A stretch of 27,410 nucleotides of DNA. Origin: Candidatus Gastranaerophilales bacterium (GTDB lineage Bacteria; Cyanobacteriota; Vampirovibrionia; Gastranaerophilales; Gastranaerophilaceae). Location: assembly GCA_944326625.1 (NCBI GenBank), contig CALVER010000002.1:1-27410 (forward strand), given 5' to 3'. Below the pieces are notes generated by a model. That model was not told the DNA's origin. It saw only the letters and a list, made by a program, of their open reading frames with translations, and did not search any database. Shown in pieces: positions 1-6,863 of the stretch. How positions within the stretch are numbered: the first letter of the stretch is position 1; every line of letters begins with the position of its first letter. The translations under genes were made by a program, and so were the position numbers.

Positions 1-13
1 AAAACGAGGTATT

Positions 14-1060
14 ATGTTTAAAAAGAACTTTTGGACAACAAAAAATGTTGTATTTTTAATTTTAACGATAATTTTGTTAATTTTTCTGCCGAAAATTTCA
101 GGGATTTTGCTGTTATTTTTTGCGTCTTACGTAATTGCAGCGGCGCTGAATCCTTATGTAAACAAATTACAAAGCAAAATGAGCAGAGGTTTAGCGTCAA
201 CAATTGTTATATCAGGCGGTTTGATTGCAGTTATAGCCTTGTTTTTACCGATATTTATCATAGCATACAGAGAAATTCGGGTTTTTGTTGCAATGCTTCC
301 TGAAAAGCTCACCGCTCTAACAAATTTTATTCTGGCTCAAAAATTTAACGGCCAGAGCATTTCGGATATGGTTGATTTAAACTCAATTCTCGGCTCTTCA
401 TCAAACATTGCACAGAATATTTTCAGCCAGTCCTGGAATATTACAATGGGCTTTACTCAGGTGATTGTTGTAGCTTTTGCAATATTTATGATTGTATTTT
501 ATCTTCTTGTTGATAAAAGTTATTTGCGAACGAAATTTTTGGAATTTTTCCCGCCGAATATAAAAGATTTTGCAAGCTGTATACTTTCATCAATTACATT
601 AAAGGTCGGAAGTTACGTCAGAGCGCAGATTTTGTCAATGATAACCGTGGGCGTCATGGTTATGATTTCGCTTATAATTCTAAGAATTGATTATGCGCTG
701 CTTCTGGGCTTGATATCAGGTATTTTGGACATAATTCCGATTTTAGGGCCTACAATTGCGGTTGCTTTGATAATCCTTGTTGCGGCTCAAGCCGGTTGGG
801 TTAAGGTTGTGCTTGCAATTATCGCATTTTTGATTGTGCAGCAGATTTCAAACTATATGATCAGACCGTTTTTATTCGGAAAATTTATGGCATTACATCC
901 GCTGATGGTATTTTTCTCATTGTTTGTCGCACAGCAGTTTTTGGGTGTATGGGGCGTAATCTTAGCTCCTGCAATTGCCGCAACGGTCTGTGTTTTAATT
1001 GATGAATTATATCTTATTCCGATAAACAGGAGCAAAGATATTGAAGAAACCGCAGAATAA
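14..1060 (+). CDS. AI-2E family transporter (PerM/YdiK-like permease)
   Basis: A 348-residue polytopic membrane protein. Paired hydrophobic segments lie at the N-terminus (about residues 10-45 and 60-85), then a more polar stretch (about 90-140), then hydrophobic segments to about 335. This layout, and the segment reading DIIPILGPTIA near residue 240, are characteristic of the AI-2E/PerM family. Members export small molecules or act as Na+/H+ antiporters, and the substrate cannot be read from sequence. Length is normal for the family. The ATG is preceded by an AGG-containing ribosome-binding site close to the window edge. The end overlaps the next gene by 20 bases in another frame, so the two are probably translated from one mRNA. 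Family is fairly certain, substrate unknown. Confidence 0.88.
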   Translation: MFKKNFWTTKNVVFLILTIILLIFLPKISGILLLFFASYVIAAALNPYVNKLQSKMSRGLASTIVISGGLIAVIALFLPIFIIAYREIRVFVAMLPEKLTALTNFILAQKFNGQSISDMVDLNSILGSSSNIAQNIFSQSWNITMGFTQVIVVAFAIFMIVFYLLVDKSYLRTKFLEFFPPNIKDFASCILSSITLKVGSYVRAQILSMITVGVMVMISLIILRIDYALLLGLISGILDIIPILGPTIAVALIILVAAQAGWVKVVLAIIAFLIVQQISNYMIRPFLFGKFMALHPLMVFFSLFVAQQFLGVWGVILAPAIAATVCVLIDELYLIPINRSKDIEETAE

Positions 1061-2597
1061 AATTTATCTATACAAAAGAAATCCGTATAAAAAAGCCGAC
1101 TTTAACATGTGGATGGCATTTCCAGGACCTGAATCTTTTGCGCTTTCGTCACTCGGTTTTTTGTGGATGTTTAAATCAGTTGACGAAACTGATGATATCA
1201 ACATAGAGGCAATATATCAGGATACGGCATCAACCCGTGTTCCTGTTGAAAACGTAAGCCTTATGGGTTTTTCGTTTTCATTTGATATGGATATTTTTAC
1301 AATCCTCGGAATGCTTGAACAGCATAAAATACCGCTGAAAAGTTCCGAAAGAACCGTCGAACATCCGCTTATTTTCGCAGGAGGTCCTGTTATTACCGCA
1401 AATCCCGTGCCGTACAAAGACTTTTTTGACTTTTTTATAATCGGTGACGGGGAAGATTTAAATCTTTTGGTTGCACGAATTTGCAGGGAAAACAGAGAAA
1501 AAAATCGGCAGGAAATTTTGCGAATTTTGTCAGAAATTGAGGGAATTTATGTTCCGACAGTAAAACAAAATAGTGTAAAAAAAGTTACCAAACGCCTTGA
1601 TGAATGTATTTACACACCCGTAATAAGCGAAAATGCGTTTTTTAAAAATACTTTTATTGTTGAAGTTGAGCGGGGATGCGCTAACCGCTGCGGTTTTTGT
1701 CTTGCGTCATATTTGAATTTACCCGTAAGATTCGTAAGTTACGAAAAAATAATTGATACAATCGAATTAGGGTTGAAATACACGGATAGAATCGCACTTT
1801 TAGGCGCACAGATTACCGCTCACCCGCAGTTTAAAGAAATTTGCGCGTATATATACGATAAAATTACCTCGGGCAAAAAAATCAGCATGAGTATATCTTC
1901 CATGCGGGTTGATTCATTCTGTCCCGAGGTTGTCAAAACCCTTGTTGCCGCCGGTCAAAAAAATACGACTCTTGCAATTGAAGCAGGTAGCGAAAGGCTC
2001 AGGAGAGTTATTAATAAAAATCTTACGGAAGATCAAATTTTTAAAGCGGTCGATATTGCGCGTGAAAACGGCTTAAAAGGTTTCAAGTTCTACGGTATGC
2101 TCGGACTTCCGACGGAAACCTTTGACGACCTCGACGAAATGCTTTCTCTTGCAGAAAAAATTAAGCAAAGATACAAAGGCTTTGATATATCATTCGGATT
2201 TTCAAGCTTTGTTCCGAAAGCGAATACGCCTTTTCAGTGGTGCGGCCGAGAAGATACAAAATCTCTGGAGAAAAAGGTTCAATATCTGAAAAAAGAACTC
2301 CACAAAATCGGCGTAAAAGCGCAATTTTCAAGCATAAAATGGGATTATTATCAGGCGGTATTATCGCGCGGCGACGAAAAGCTGACGGATTTTATACTTA
2401 ATGCCTACAAAAACGGCTTTAAACTCGGCTCTTTCAAAAGTTCGGCAAAAAATAAGATTAATACAGATTACTATGCGCTCGAAAATTACCCCTATGAAAT
2501 GCCGCTGCCGTGGGATTTTATAGACACTAAACCCGGAAAAACGTTCTTAACAGAAGAAAGTAAACGACTTTTATCAGAAAAGCGGTGTGTAGTCTGA
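1041..2597 (+). CDS. B12-binding-type radical SAM protein
   Basis: 518 residues. The radical SAM cluster motif CxxxCxxC is intact at C213, C217 and C220, inside the stretch ERGCANRCGFC. The N-terminal part has the look of a cobalamin-binding-like Rossmann region, with a GGP motif near residues 114-116 and IGDGE near 134-138, as in uncharacterised radical SAM proteins of the TIGR03960 type. Residues 230-480 make the TIM-barrel part (AGSERLRRVINK, GLPTET). The substrate is unknown. The start is TTG at 1041: AGGAG at 1028-1032 sits 8 nt upstream, and translation begins inside the end of the permease gene, so coupling is likely. Its 3' end overlaps the 3' end of the convergent phosphatase gene by 24 bases. 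Confidence 0.85.
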   Translation: MKKPQNKIYLYKRNPYKKADFNMWMAFPGPESFALSSLGFLWMFKSVDETDDINIEAIYQDTASTRVPVENVSLMGFSFSFDMDIFTILGMLEQHKIPLKSSERTVEHPLIFAGGPVITANPVPYKDFFDFFIIGDGEDLNLLVARICRENREKNRQEILRILSEIEGIYVPTVKQNSVKKVTKRLDECIYTPVISENAFFKNTFIVEVERGCANRCGFCLASYLNLPVRFVSYEKIIDTIELGLKYTDRIALLGAQITAHPQFKEICAYIYDKITSGKKISMSISSMRVDSFCPEVVKTLVAAGQKNTTLAIEAGSERLRRVINKNLTEDQIFKAVDIARENGLKGFKFYGMLGLPTETFDDLDEMLSLAEKIKQRYKGFDISFGFSSFVPKANTPFQWCGREDTKSLEKKVQYLKKELHKIGVKAQFSSIKWDYYQAVLSRGDEKLTDFILNAYKNGFKLGSFKSSAKNKINTDYYALENYPYEMPLPWDFIDTKPGKTFLTEESKRLLSEKRCVV

Positions 2598-3200
2598 ATA
2601 AACAAGACTTGACCATTTTTCATAATAGCTGATTTGCGTTGCACTGCCTGTACGAATAAATATTTTGGCAATCTTATTTGCCGGCATTTCAAGCGCAGCA
2701 CATATTGCCGCCTGAATTACATCGGGATGAGTTACGATAATTACTCTGTTGCCTTCGTTTTGCGCTACAACTTCATCAATAATTTTTTTAACTCTTGCTA
2801 TGAAATCATTAATACTTTCCGCCTCCAAATCTTCGTCGTATTCCTGATTATTAAACCAGCTTTCAAGAAGATCAGGATATTTGGTTTCAATCTGCTCGAG
2901 CGTTAAACCGTTTAACTTGCCGCATTTTCTTGGATGCAAGTCTTCAAGGACAACTGCTTCTTCTTTATAAAGCTTGGATATAACCTTTGCGGTCTGCATT
3001 GTCCTGACTGAAGGAGATGTGTATATAACGTCATTTTTCACGGCACGCCTGCGCAAATATTCGGTAATCCTTTCAACTTCGTCCTGCCCGAGTTCACTTA
3101 ACTGCGGGTAATTTTCAACGTCTGAAAGTCTGTTTTCTTCCGAATATATTGTTGCTCCGTGGCATATAAAAGTAATTTTACATTTTCTGCTGAAATACAT
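2574..3200 (-). CDS. Histidine phosphatase superfamily protein with altered active site
   Basis: 208 residues with the fold signature of the phosphoglycerate mutase/phosphatase superfamily: the nucleophile region FICHGAT (11-17), SPSVRTMQTA (62-71) and the second histidine in VIIVTHPD (H158). The usual RHG triad reads CHG, so the phosphate-binding arginine is a cysteine (C13). In the segment normally carrying the general acid (LxER..G), the position aligns with P90 (LHPRKCG). H14, R66 and H158 remain. It may be a weak phosphatase, use another acid such as E86, or bind without catalysis. The ATG at 3200 has GAGG about 10 nt upstream. The substrate is unknown. Confidence 0.8.
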   Translation of the reverse strand: MYFSRKCKITFICHGATIYSEENRLSDVENYPQLSELGQDEVERITEYLRRRAVKNDVIYTSPSVRTMQTAKVISKLYKEEAVVLEDLHPRKCGKLNGLTLEQIETKYPDLLESWFNNQEYDEDLEAESINDFIARVKKIIDEVVAQNEGNRVIIVTHPDVIQAAICAALEMPANKIAKIFIRTGSATQISYYEKWSSLVYSDYTPLF

Positions 3201-3281
3201 ATCATAACCTCTTTATTTTTCTTAATTATAGCATAGTTTTAAATAAATTTGTAGTACAATTGATGTAAATAGGAGAGATTT

Positions 3282-3776
3282 ATGAGAGGAAAAGCATTCA
3301 AATTCGGCGATAATATTTCTACAGACCACATAGCACCGGGAAGATTGTACCACCTGCGTTCAAACCTGCCGGAATTTGCAAAACATGTTCTGGAAGATGC
3401 CGATGAAACTTTTGCCTCTAAAATGAAACCCGGTGACTTTGTTGTTGCGGGGCATAACTTCGGACTCGGATCTTCACGTGAACACGCGCCTTTGATTATG
3501 AAAATGGCAGGCGTCGGCGCGGTTATAGCAAAATCATTTGCAAGAATTTTTTACAGAAATGCAATTAATATCGGACTTCTTGCAATTGAATGCGATACGG
3601 ATTCAATCGACGCCGGAGATGAACTTGAACTTGATATTGAAAAAGGTATTATAAAAAATCTTACAAACGGCACGATTACTCAAATTGAACCGATTCCGCC
3701 GGTTATGATTAAACTTCTTAATGACGGCGGGCTCGTTGAACATATTAAGAAAAATGGCGATTTTAAATTGGTTTAG
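3282..3776 (+). CDS. leuD: 3-isopropylmalate/homoaconitate-type dehydratase small subunit
   Basis: 164 residues, the usual size of the swivelling small subunit of aconitase-type hydro-lyases. It has the substrate-loop motif TDHIAPGR (14-21) and the hallmark GHNFGLGSSREHAP (57-70). The family joins a large [4Fe-4S] subunit (LeuC-like) to isomerise isopropylmalate in leucine synthesis; close relatives act on homoaconitate or dimethylmalate, and sequence alone does not separate them. The large subunit is not in the window, so this gene stands alone, with only a phosphatase upstream and ribosomal genes downstream. GGAGAG lies 6 nt before the ATG. Family certain; leucine-pathway assignment likely. 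Confidence 0.85.
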   Translation: MRGKAFKFGDNISTDHIAPGRLYHLRSNLPEFAKHVLEDADETFASKMKPGDFVVAGHNFGLGSSREHAPLIMKMAGVGAVIAKSFARIFYRNAINIGLLAIECDTDSIDAGDELELDIEKGIIKNLTNGTITQIEPIPPVMIKLLNDGGLVEHIKKNGDFKLV

Positions 3777-3786
3777 CGCCGGAATA

Positions 3787-3816
3787 TTGACATTTAACCA
3801 TGCTTGTTGTTAGATA
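3787..3816 (+). promoter_or_regulatory. Probable promoter of rpsL-rpsG
   Basis: A perfect -35 TTGACA lies at 3787-3792, starting 11 bases after the leuD stop codon. A -10 candidate TAGATA at 3811-3816 follows an 18-nt spacer and is preceded by TG plus one base (extended -10). The predicted start of transcription is near 3822, which gives a leader of about 208 nt before rpsL. The -10 is imperfect, so the exact start could shift by a few bases. Confidence 0.55.
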
Positions 3817-3821
3817 GAGTT

Positions 3822-4030
3822 ACACTCAGTCGAAATTTTCGTGCTGGATTTGACGGCAGAGTGGGGCAGAAAAGGGGCCCGGAAATTGAACGGCGGCGTT
3901 CAAAATGTTAAGAGTTATGCGCTATCGGATATAGCAATTTCAGACCCCAAACAACCGGAATGAGTAAGGGTTTCAGGTTAAAAATAAATTTTCTGCCGGA
4001 TGTAAGTAAAAATTAAAAAAGGAGAAACAA
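3822..4030 (+). promoter_or_regulatory. Candidate structured 5' leader RNA of rpsL
   Basis: About 208 nt without an ORF, far more GC-rich than other gaps in the window, and full of complementary segments. GGCAGAAAA (3865-3873) pairs perfectly with TTTTCTGCC (3989-3997). CGGCAGA (3854-3860) can compete for the same 3' strand (3992-3998). Inside, GGGG (3874-3877) with CCCC (3945-3948) and GAAATTG (3882-3888) with CAATTTC (3935-3941) enclose two hairpins: TTGAACG-GCGG-CGTTCAA (3886-3903) and GCTAT-CGGAT-ATAGC (3921-3935). TTTCAG occurs twice (3938-3943 and 3971-3976), so partner exchange is possible. The closing helix ends about 20 nt before the GGAG of rpsL. I recognise no known riboswitch class. 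It could be an autoregulatory ribosomal-protein leader or a separate small RNA. Confidence 0.55.
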
Positions 4031-4411
4031 ATGCCTACAATTAACCAGCTTGTTCGCAGAGAACGCAAAAAGCTAATTGACAAAACAAAATCTCCTGCTT
4101 TGATGGATTGCCCTCAAAGACGCGGAGTATGCACAAGGGTTTACACTACAACCCCTAAAAAACCAAACTCAGCACTTAGAAAAGTTGCCAGAGTACGTTT
4201 GACCAACGGATTTGAAGTTACTTCATATATCCCGGGTATCGGCCACAATCTTCAGGAACACAGTGTTGTTCTGATAAGAGGAGGAAGGGTTAAAGACCTT
4301 CCGGGTGTAAGATATCACATTGTAAGAGGTACATTGGATACTGCAGGTGTTGCTAACCGCGCACAAAGCAGATCTAAATACGGTGCTAAAAGAGCAAAGG
4401 GAGGTAAGTAA
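4031..4411 (+). CDS. rpsL: 30S ribosomal protein S12
   Basis: 126 residues, normal length. The decoding-centre loops are intact: TTPKKPNSALRK (around 40-51), carrying the lysines where streptomycin-resistance changes arise, and GGRVKDLPGVRYH (84-96), including K88 and D89. The aspartate is the residue methylthiolated by RimO in many bacteria. Wild-type lysines at both sites predict no target-based streptomycin resistance. The start is supported by AAGGAG 7 nt upstream. The stop overlaps the rpsG ATG by one base (TAATG), implying translational coupling. Confidence 0.98.
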   Translation: MPTINQLVRRERKKLIDKTKSPALMDCPQRRGVCTRVYTTTPKKPNSALRKVARVRLTNGFEVTSYIPGIGHNLQEHSVVLIRGGRVKDLPGVRYHIVRGTLDTAGVANRAQSRSKYGAKRAKGGK

Positions 4412-4881
4412 TGTCAAGACGTTCTAAACCGGCAAAAAGAGTACCGTTGGCGGATCCGGTATACAACAGTGTTGATATTTCAAAATTTATCAACAGAATT
4501 ATGAGACGCGGTAAAAAATCTCTCGCTGAAAAGATTTTTTATTCAACTATGACTAAAATTGAAGAAAGAACCAACGAAAAACCGATGGATTTATTCCAGA
4601 AAGCGTTAGCTAATGCAACTCCGTTATTGGAAGTTAAAGCAAGACGTATCGGCGGTTCTACATATCAGGTGCCTATTGAAGTTAAAGCTGACAGAGGCTT
4701 TGCTCTTGCATCTTCATGGCTTATTGAAGCAGCTAAAAAGCGCCACGGCAAATCATTTATTGATAAATTAACCAACGAGCTTATTGATGCTTCAAACGGT
4801 CAGGGTGCTGCTTGCAAAAAACGCGAAGACACCCACAAAATGGCAGAAGCTAACAAAGCATTTGCTCACTATAGATACTAA
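4411..4881 (+). CDS. rpsG: 30S ribosomal protein S7
   Basis: 156 residues, matching the bacterial S7 length. It shows the S7 signature near the N-terminus (DPVYNSVDISKFINRIMRRG) and the RRIGGSTYQVP segment. S7 nucleates assembly of the 16S 3' domain and forms part of the E site. The ATG overlaps the rpsL stop, with GGGAGG upstream inside rpsL. In many bacteria fusA and tuf follow in the same operon; here a terminator lies 20 bases after the stop and the next gene is on the other strand. The short intercistronic junction leaves no room for the E. coli type of S7 target site between rpsL and rpsG. Confidence 0.98.
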   Translation: MSRRSKPAKRVPLADPVYNSVDISKFINRIMRRGKKSLAEKIFYSTMTKIEERTNEKPMDLFQKALANATPLLEVKARRIGGSTYQVPIEVKADRGFALASSWLIEAAKKRHGKSFIDKLTNELIDASNGQGAACKKREDTHKMAEANKAFAHYRY

Positions 4882-4897
4882 TTTTGGTTATAAATAC

Positions 4898-4924
4898 AAA
4901 AAAGTCCCGAAAGGGGCTTTTTTG
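4898..4924. terminator. Bidirectional intrinsic terminator after rpsG
   Basis: Stem AGTCCC (4903-4908), loop GAAA, stem GGGGCT (4913-4918) with one T-G wobble. Six A residues precede it and six T residues follow it, so the hairpin can end transcription in both directions. It serves rpsL-rpsG from the left and the Hcp-like gene, whose stop is at 4925-4927, from the right. Confidence 0.9.
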
Positions 4925-6511
4925 TTATTTTAAAATATTTTCCAGATCACTCTTTGCATCTGTTATCGGCAAAATAGTGTATAAATTCATAAAAGATGCC
5001 ATAACTGCCGGATTTATCACTGTCGGAGGACAGTTTGCAAGGTAAATATTTTTGACACCCTTTTGCTTCAAATTAACCATCATAGATATTGTGTTTGAAT
5101 CGCATTTTGTAAGGAAAAATGTTAATTTTTCGGAGTTTACGGGTATTTTTTCAAATAAAAGTTCCAAAACCGAAAGCTGCAGAGGAAAATTGTTCACAAC
5201 ATTTATGTGAAACAAATTTTTATAATCAAAATCATATGAAAAACTTATTACAAAGCAATCATCCGGCATGTTTTTTAAAAAATTTTTGAAATAATCGTTT
5301 TGTTCATAGCTGAAGTTTGACATTCCGAGTATAAACAGGTGCCGCAATTGTCCGGAATTGAACTTTTGGGTTAATTCAGTTATTTTTTCTTTAACGTCTT
5401 CATAATTAAATCCGACGGACTGCGGCTCTTTGTTTCGCCCTTTTGAAAAGCCTTTTGAGTCATTAGCAGCTTTAATAACCTGTGAAAAATCTTCATCCGA
5501 TACGCTTAAAACACCTTTCGGCGCTATATTGTCAGTCGTAAACAGTCTGCCGCGGATTAAAAATTCTATATTCTGGGTTGCGTGCTTTGTAAGAACAATC
5601 GCTCCGGGGAAAGTCGCAAAATCAAGTACACAATTGTCGCTTGAAGTTCCAAAATGCCCTTTTAAATTTCTGTAATTTTTAAATTTTTCAAAGGCGTGCG
5701 CGATTAACAAATCTCCGTGAGTGTACACATCAATATCATTTACCGACTCGAGTACATTTTTTAAATCATTCAGGCAAGACCCCGAAACAAGTATTGCTTT
5801 ACCGGGTTCCGTTGAAAAAGAAACGCCGGTTTTTGTAATATTGCCGAAACTTTTTTGCTGTGCGGCTTCACGCTTTTTCCACAACCTTAAGTCACATTCA
5901 GCTAACTTTTTAATAATTTTTTTAGCCTTATTTACTGAAAATCTGCTGAAATTTAGCACTGACAAACCTGCCAAAACTTCGTCAACAGCCTCTTTATCAG
6001 ATATACCGTAATCAAAAAGTTTGACTAAACTCAGAGAAACACTCTTTATTACAACAAAAAGCAATTCCGAATAGCATTTTTGTTCGGAATCCATTTTTTT
6101 ATTTTTATCCGTAATTGTCTTGTGGCCGAGCGCTATTACATCGGAAAAACTCATATCAGGCGTGAGTTTTAACGTAAGTTTTATATCTTTGCACCCAATA
6201 TTTTGTGCTTTACATAAATCAGCGTATTTTTTCCTGATTTTTATAAGGTCACTGTAGCTGCTTATGATAATGTTTAAAAGCTGTTCGTCCGAGTAACCGG
6301 TAGTAGATATCAGGTTTGAAATCCCGTCTAAGACCTTTGTTTTTATTTGGCTGCAATCTTCGCCTAAATTTTCGGACTTTAAAATATAATAACTCATTGT
6401 CCTGTATATAACCAGCATAACTTCCTGAAAAGACGATACAGCAGGAAAAATCGAACACATACCGCGTCCCGTACATTCGTTATATTCAAATAAATTGCTT
6501 TTGTTATACAT
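4925..6511 (-). CDS. Hybrid-cluster-protein (Hcp) homologue lacking the hybrid-cluster Cys/His ligands
   Basis: 528 residues, about the length of Hcp (near 550). From memory the C-terminal half aligns throughout with E. coli Hcp: KAILVSG, DVYTHGDLL (262-269), FPGAIVLT (301-308), DEDFSQVI, LRHLFILG (389-396), MPDDC and GVKNI (485-489). Hcp normally reduces NO or hydroxylamine on a 4Fe-2O-2S hybrid cluster held by one His, two Glu and four Cys. Here the aligned positions read S245 (His), D267 (Glu), A311, S398, Y426 and F442 (Cys), and D471 (Glu). Of the four N-terminal [4Fe-4S] cysteines only the second pair, C13 and C19, aligns. The enzyme therefore looks cluster-free. ATG at 6511 is preferred because AGGTGG (6515-6520) lies just before it; an in-frame TTG at 6529 is less likely. 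It follows the glutaredoxin gene by 7 bases. Confidence 0.82.
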   Translation of the reverse strand: MYNKSNLFEYNECTGRGMCSIFPAVSSFQEVMLVIYRTMSYYILKSENLGEDCSQIKTKVLDGISNLISTTGYSDEQLLNIIISSYSDLIKIRKKYADLCKAQNIGCKDIKLTLKLTPDMSFSDVIALGHKTITDKNKKMDSEQKCYSELLFVVIKSVSLSLVKLFDYGISDKEAVDEVLAGLSVLNFSRFSVNKAKKIIKKLAECDLRLWKKREAAQQKSFGNITKTGVSFSTEPGKAILVSGSCLNDLKNVLESVNDIDVYTHGDLLIAHAFEKFKNYRNLKGHFGTSSDNCVLDFATFPGAIVLTKHATQNIEFLIRGRLFTTDNIAPKGVLSVSDEDFSQVIKAANDSKGFSKGRNKEPQSVGFNYEDVKEKITELTQKFNSGQLRHLFILGMSNFSYEQNDYFKNFLKNMPDDCFVISFSYDFDYKNLFHINVVNNFPLQLSVLELLFEKIPVNSEKLTFFLTKCDSNTISMMVNLKQKGVKNIYLANCPPTVINPAVMASFMNLYTILPITDAKSDLENILK

Positions 6512-6518
6512 TTGCCAC

Positions 6519-6752
6519 CTATTTATCAAGAGTTTTAGCGTAAACTATTATGTCGTCTGACTCGTACATTTTAATATTATTCTCTCCGTCATATAAAAAC
6601 GGTACCTGATCCAATCCGCCCAAATCCAAAAGTTTTGCATGATTTTCGGGGTCGGTTATATCAAATTTATTGTACGAAATATTATTTTCTTCTAAAAAAT
6701 CCATTACTTTCCTGCAATACGGGCAGGTTTCCAAAACATATAAATCAATCAT
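6519..6752 (-). CDS. Glutaredoxin-like protein
   Basis: 77 residues, a compact thioredoxin-fold protein with the dithiol motif CPYC (residues 10-13), as in classical glutaredoxins and NrdH. The cis-proline that packs against the active site is in QVPFLYDG (P51), and the C-terminus has the YESDDII helix start. Such proteins reduce disulfides or glutathione/thiol adducts. GGAGG lies 7 nt before the ATG. The TAG stop overlaps the ribosome-binding site of the Hcp-like gene, so the two are almost certainly co-expressed and may act together in thiol or nitrosothiol chemistry (inference). Confidence 0.9.
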   Translation of the reverse strand: MIDLYVLETCPYCRKVMDFLEENNISYNKFDITDPENHAKLLDLGGLDQVPFLYDGENNIKMYESDDIIVYAKTLDK

Positions 6753-6770
6753 AAATGCCTCCGCAATTTA

Positions 6771-6776
6771 ATTATA
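6771..6776 (-). promoter_or_regulatory. -10 box for the glutaredoxin/Hcp-like operon
   Basis: A consensus TATAAT on the minus strand lies 19 bases before the glutaredoxin ATG, with GGAGG downstream of it. No good -35 is present. At the expected place is a direct repeat ATCGCC-N6-ATCGCC (plus strand 6785-6802), which could be an activator site. The operator role is speculative. Confidence 0.4.
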
Positions 6777-6845
6777 AAAAATACATCGCCTGATAAATCG
6801 CCGTGGTGTATAGTAATTTTACTAATCTTGCATGCTTCAATTGTT

Positions 6846-6851
6846 TATAAT
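6846..6851 (+). promoter_or_regulatory. -10 box of wecB
   Basis: A consensus TATAAT ends 12 bases before the wecB ATG, predicting a leader of about 6 nt. No Shine-Dalgarno sequence is visible before the ATG, and no convincing -35 lies 16-18 nt upstream; TTGCAT at 6828-6833 is too close. Confidence 0.4.
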
Positions 6852-6863
6852 AAACTTTGAATT

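Noticed and set aside
3841..3870. Resemblance to the 5' end of tmRNA (CTGGATTTGACGGC)
   Set aside because: The 3' acceptor half, T-loop (GTTCGAATC), resume codons and length are absent, and rpsL follows within 210 nt.
6512..6529. In-frame TTG extension of the Hcp-like protein
   Set aside because: The ribosome-binding site AGGTGG would lie inside the extension and the ATG at 6511 is correctly spaced from it.
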